In this document: positions 5,869 to 6,236 of the stretch, piece after piece | How positions within the stretch are numbered: the stretch's first letter is position 1 | Layout: the number at the start of each line of letters is the position of its first letter | Assembly (NCBI GenBank): GCA_002049945.1 | Contig: MVCT01000078.1 | Coordinates: forward strand, 1-6,236 | DNA length: 6,236 nucleotides | Reading direction: 5' to 3' | Source of the DNA: Candidatus Cloacimonas sp. 4484_140 | GTDB taxonomy: Bacteria; Cloacimonadota; Cloacimonadia; JGIOTU-2 | Notes under the pieces: generated by a model | What the model was told of the DNA's origin: nothing | The model's database searches: none | Seen by the model: the letters and a program-made list of their open reading frames with translations, nothing else | Position numbers and translations under genes: made by a program

Positions 5869-5931
5869 CCCCTGAAAAATTTTGGGGATATCCCAACATG
5901 AACTATTTAATAAGGCATACCCCCAAAAATT
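5869..5931. repeat. C4/G4 inverted pair with alternative pairings
   Basis: GGGG at 5884-5887 can pair with CCCC at 5869-5872, form the palindrome GGGATATCCC (5885-5894), or, as AATTTTGGGG (5878-5887), pair with CCCCAAAAATT (5921-5931, one A bulged) at the start of direct-repeat copy 2. These foldings exclude each other. Confidence 0.5.
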
Positions 5932-5999
5932 CGAGGAAGATGCTCGGTGCAGTGCATGAATAAATCGTTTGCAGAGAAATCTTCGTGGAAAATTACTTT
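5917..5999. repeat. Diverged direct repeat, copy 2
   Basis: Counterpart of 5607-5689: ATACCCCCAAAAATT (5917-5931), TGAATAAA (5957-5964) and TGGAAAATTACTTT (5986-5999) at unchanged spacing. Sequence between the blocks is largely different. The hairpin at the end of copy 1 is not kept. Confidence 0.75.
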
Positions 6000-6093
6000 T
6001 AGAAAAACTGTTAATTTTAACCCTACTGTTAAGTCAATTACAACTTCCATGCTAAGCTTGATATGACAACATTATATTTTCCCATAACATATC

Positions 6094-6219
6094 GCACCTA
6101 TGGCGCTCTTTTCCGTTTTATTCATATACCAGACGCTTACGCATCCGGTTATAAATATTCAACACCTACGGCGTAGAAGGTTATGAATAAAAGATTGAAT
6201 TAAAAGTTCCGATAGGAAC
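6094..6219 (-). repeat. Array of four short hairpins at the right edge
   Basis: Four different stems with centres at about 6100, 6138.5, 6171 and 6212.5. On the minus strand: GCGCC-ATA-GGTGC (one G-U); ACCGGATGC-GTAA-GCGTCTGGT, a 9-bp stem with two G-U pairs and a GNRA-type loop; CTAC-GCC-GTAG inside a TATTCA/TGAATA outer stem (6156-6189); and GTTCC-TATC-GGAAC. On the plus strand the first two contain A-C mismatches instead, so the minus strand is the better RNA. Stem sequences differ although spacing and size are alike. The set resembles short GTTCC...GGAAC-type intergenic repeats I recall from Bacteroidota-like genomes. It may continue past the window. Confidence 0.6.
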
Positions 6220-6236
6220 GATATGTTTGTAACAGA

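Larger units (their letters stand above)
5233..6236. other. Repeat-rich region without a credible gene
   Basis: About 1 kb after trmO has no open frame with a start codon, ribosome site and plausible coding pattern. It contains a 41-nt-spaced set of palindromes (5343-5479), two copies of a diverged direct repeat (5607-5689, 5917-5999), a compound hairpin (5728-5757), a C4/G4 inverted pair (5869-5931) and a second hairpin set (6094-6219). I see nothing notable in 5233-5342, 5526-5606, 5760-5868 or 6001-6090 beyond AT-rich sequence. The right edge may be cut within a larger repeat cluster. Confidence 0.7.

Noticed and set aside
5850..6036. Minus-strand open stretch of about 60 codons across direct-repeat copy 2
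   Set aside because: No ATG/GTG start with a ribosome site, and the open frame is formed by repeat sequence. Kept only as an alternative reading of the direct repeat.

Overview
The window comes from an AT-rich bacterial genome. It holds a conserved translation operon on the minus strand, a potassium-channel gene downstream of it, one divergent tRNA-modification gene on the plus strand, and about 1 kb of repeat-rich DNA with no credible gene. The gene order rpsP-khpA-rimM-trmD-SPOUT methyltransferase-rplS, the GHYKD-type TrmD loop, the long N-terminal extension on KtrB and the abundant intergenic hairpins fit an uncultured anaerobe of the FCB group (for example Cloacimonadota) or a deltaproteobacterial-type lineage. 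This placement is inference; no marker in the window settles it.

Layout. Positions 1-1695 (minus): a KtrB/TrkH-type K+ channel subunit, open to the left edge and missing only its last few residues. Positions 1798-4624 (minus, transcribed right to left): rpsP (TTG start), khpA, rimM, trmD, a COG4752-type RNA methyltransferase, and rplS. Spacing is tight: rimM/trmD overlap by 11 nt, trmD/methyltransferase by 8 nt, and the other gaps are 10-57 nt. A weak hairpin with a T-rich tail lies between rplS and ktrB. Positions 4625-4782: a divergent intergenic region with a possible minus-strand promoter. Positions 4783-5232 (plus): a short TsaA/TrmO-like protein.

Positions 5233-6236 hold a run of palindromes. 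Three strong hairpins and a weaker fourth are spaced 41, 41 and 40 nt centre to centre, and one is a perfect 30-nt palindrome. Further on are a diverged 83-bp direct repeat at an offset of exactly 310 bp, a compound hairpin with symmetric GA/GA internal mismatches, and a second array of four short hairpins at the right edge. In two of those four, the mismatches become G-U pairs only if the minus strand is the RNA.

Functionally the operon couples ribosomal proteins of both subunits (S16, L19) with a 30S maturation factor (RimM), an RNA-binding KH protein and RNA methylation. TrmD (m1G37) and the divergent TrmO-like protein (methylation of t6A37) both act on the tRNA base next to the anticodon, so the window is a small decoding-fidelity neighbourhood. 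I found no clear new protein system. The least explained material is the palindrome arrays and the 310-bp-spaced repeat.
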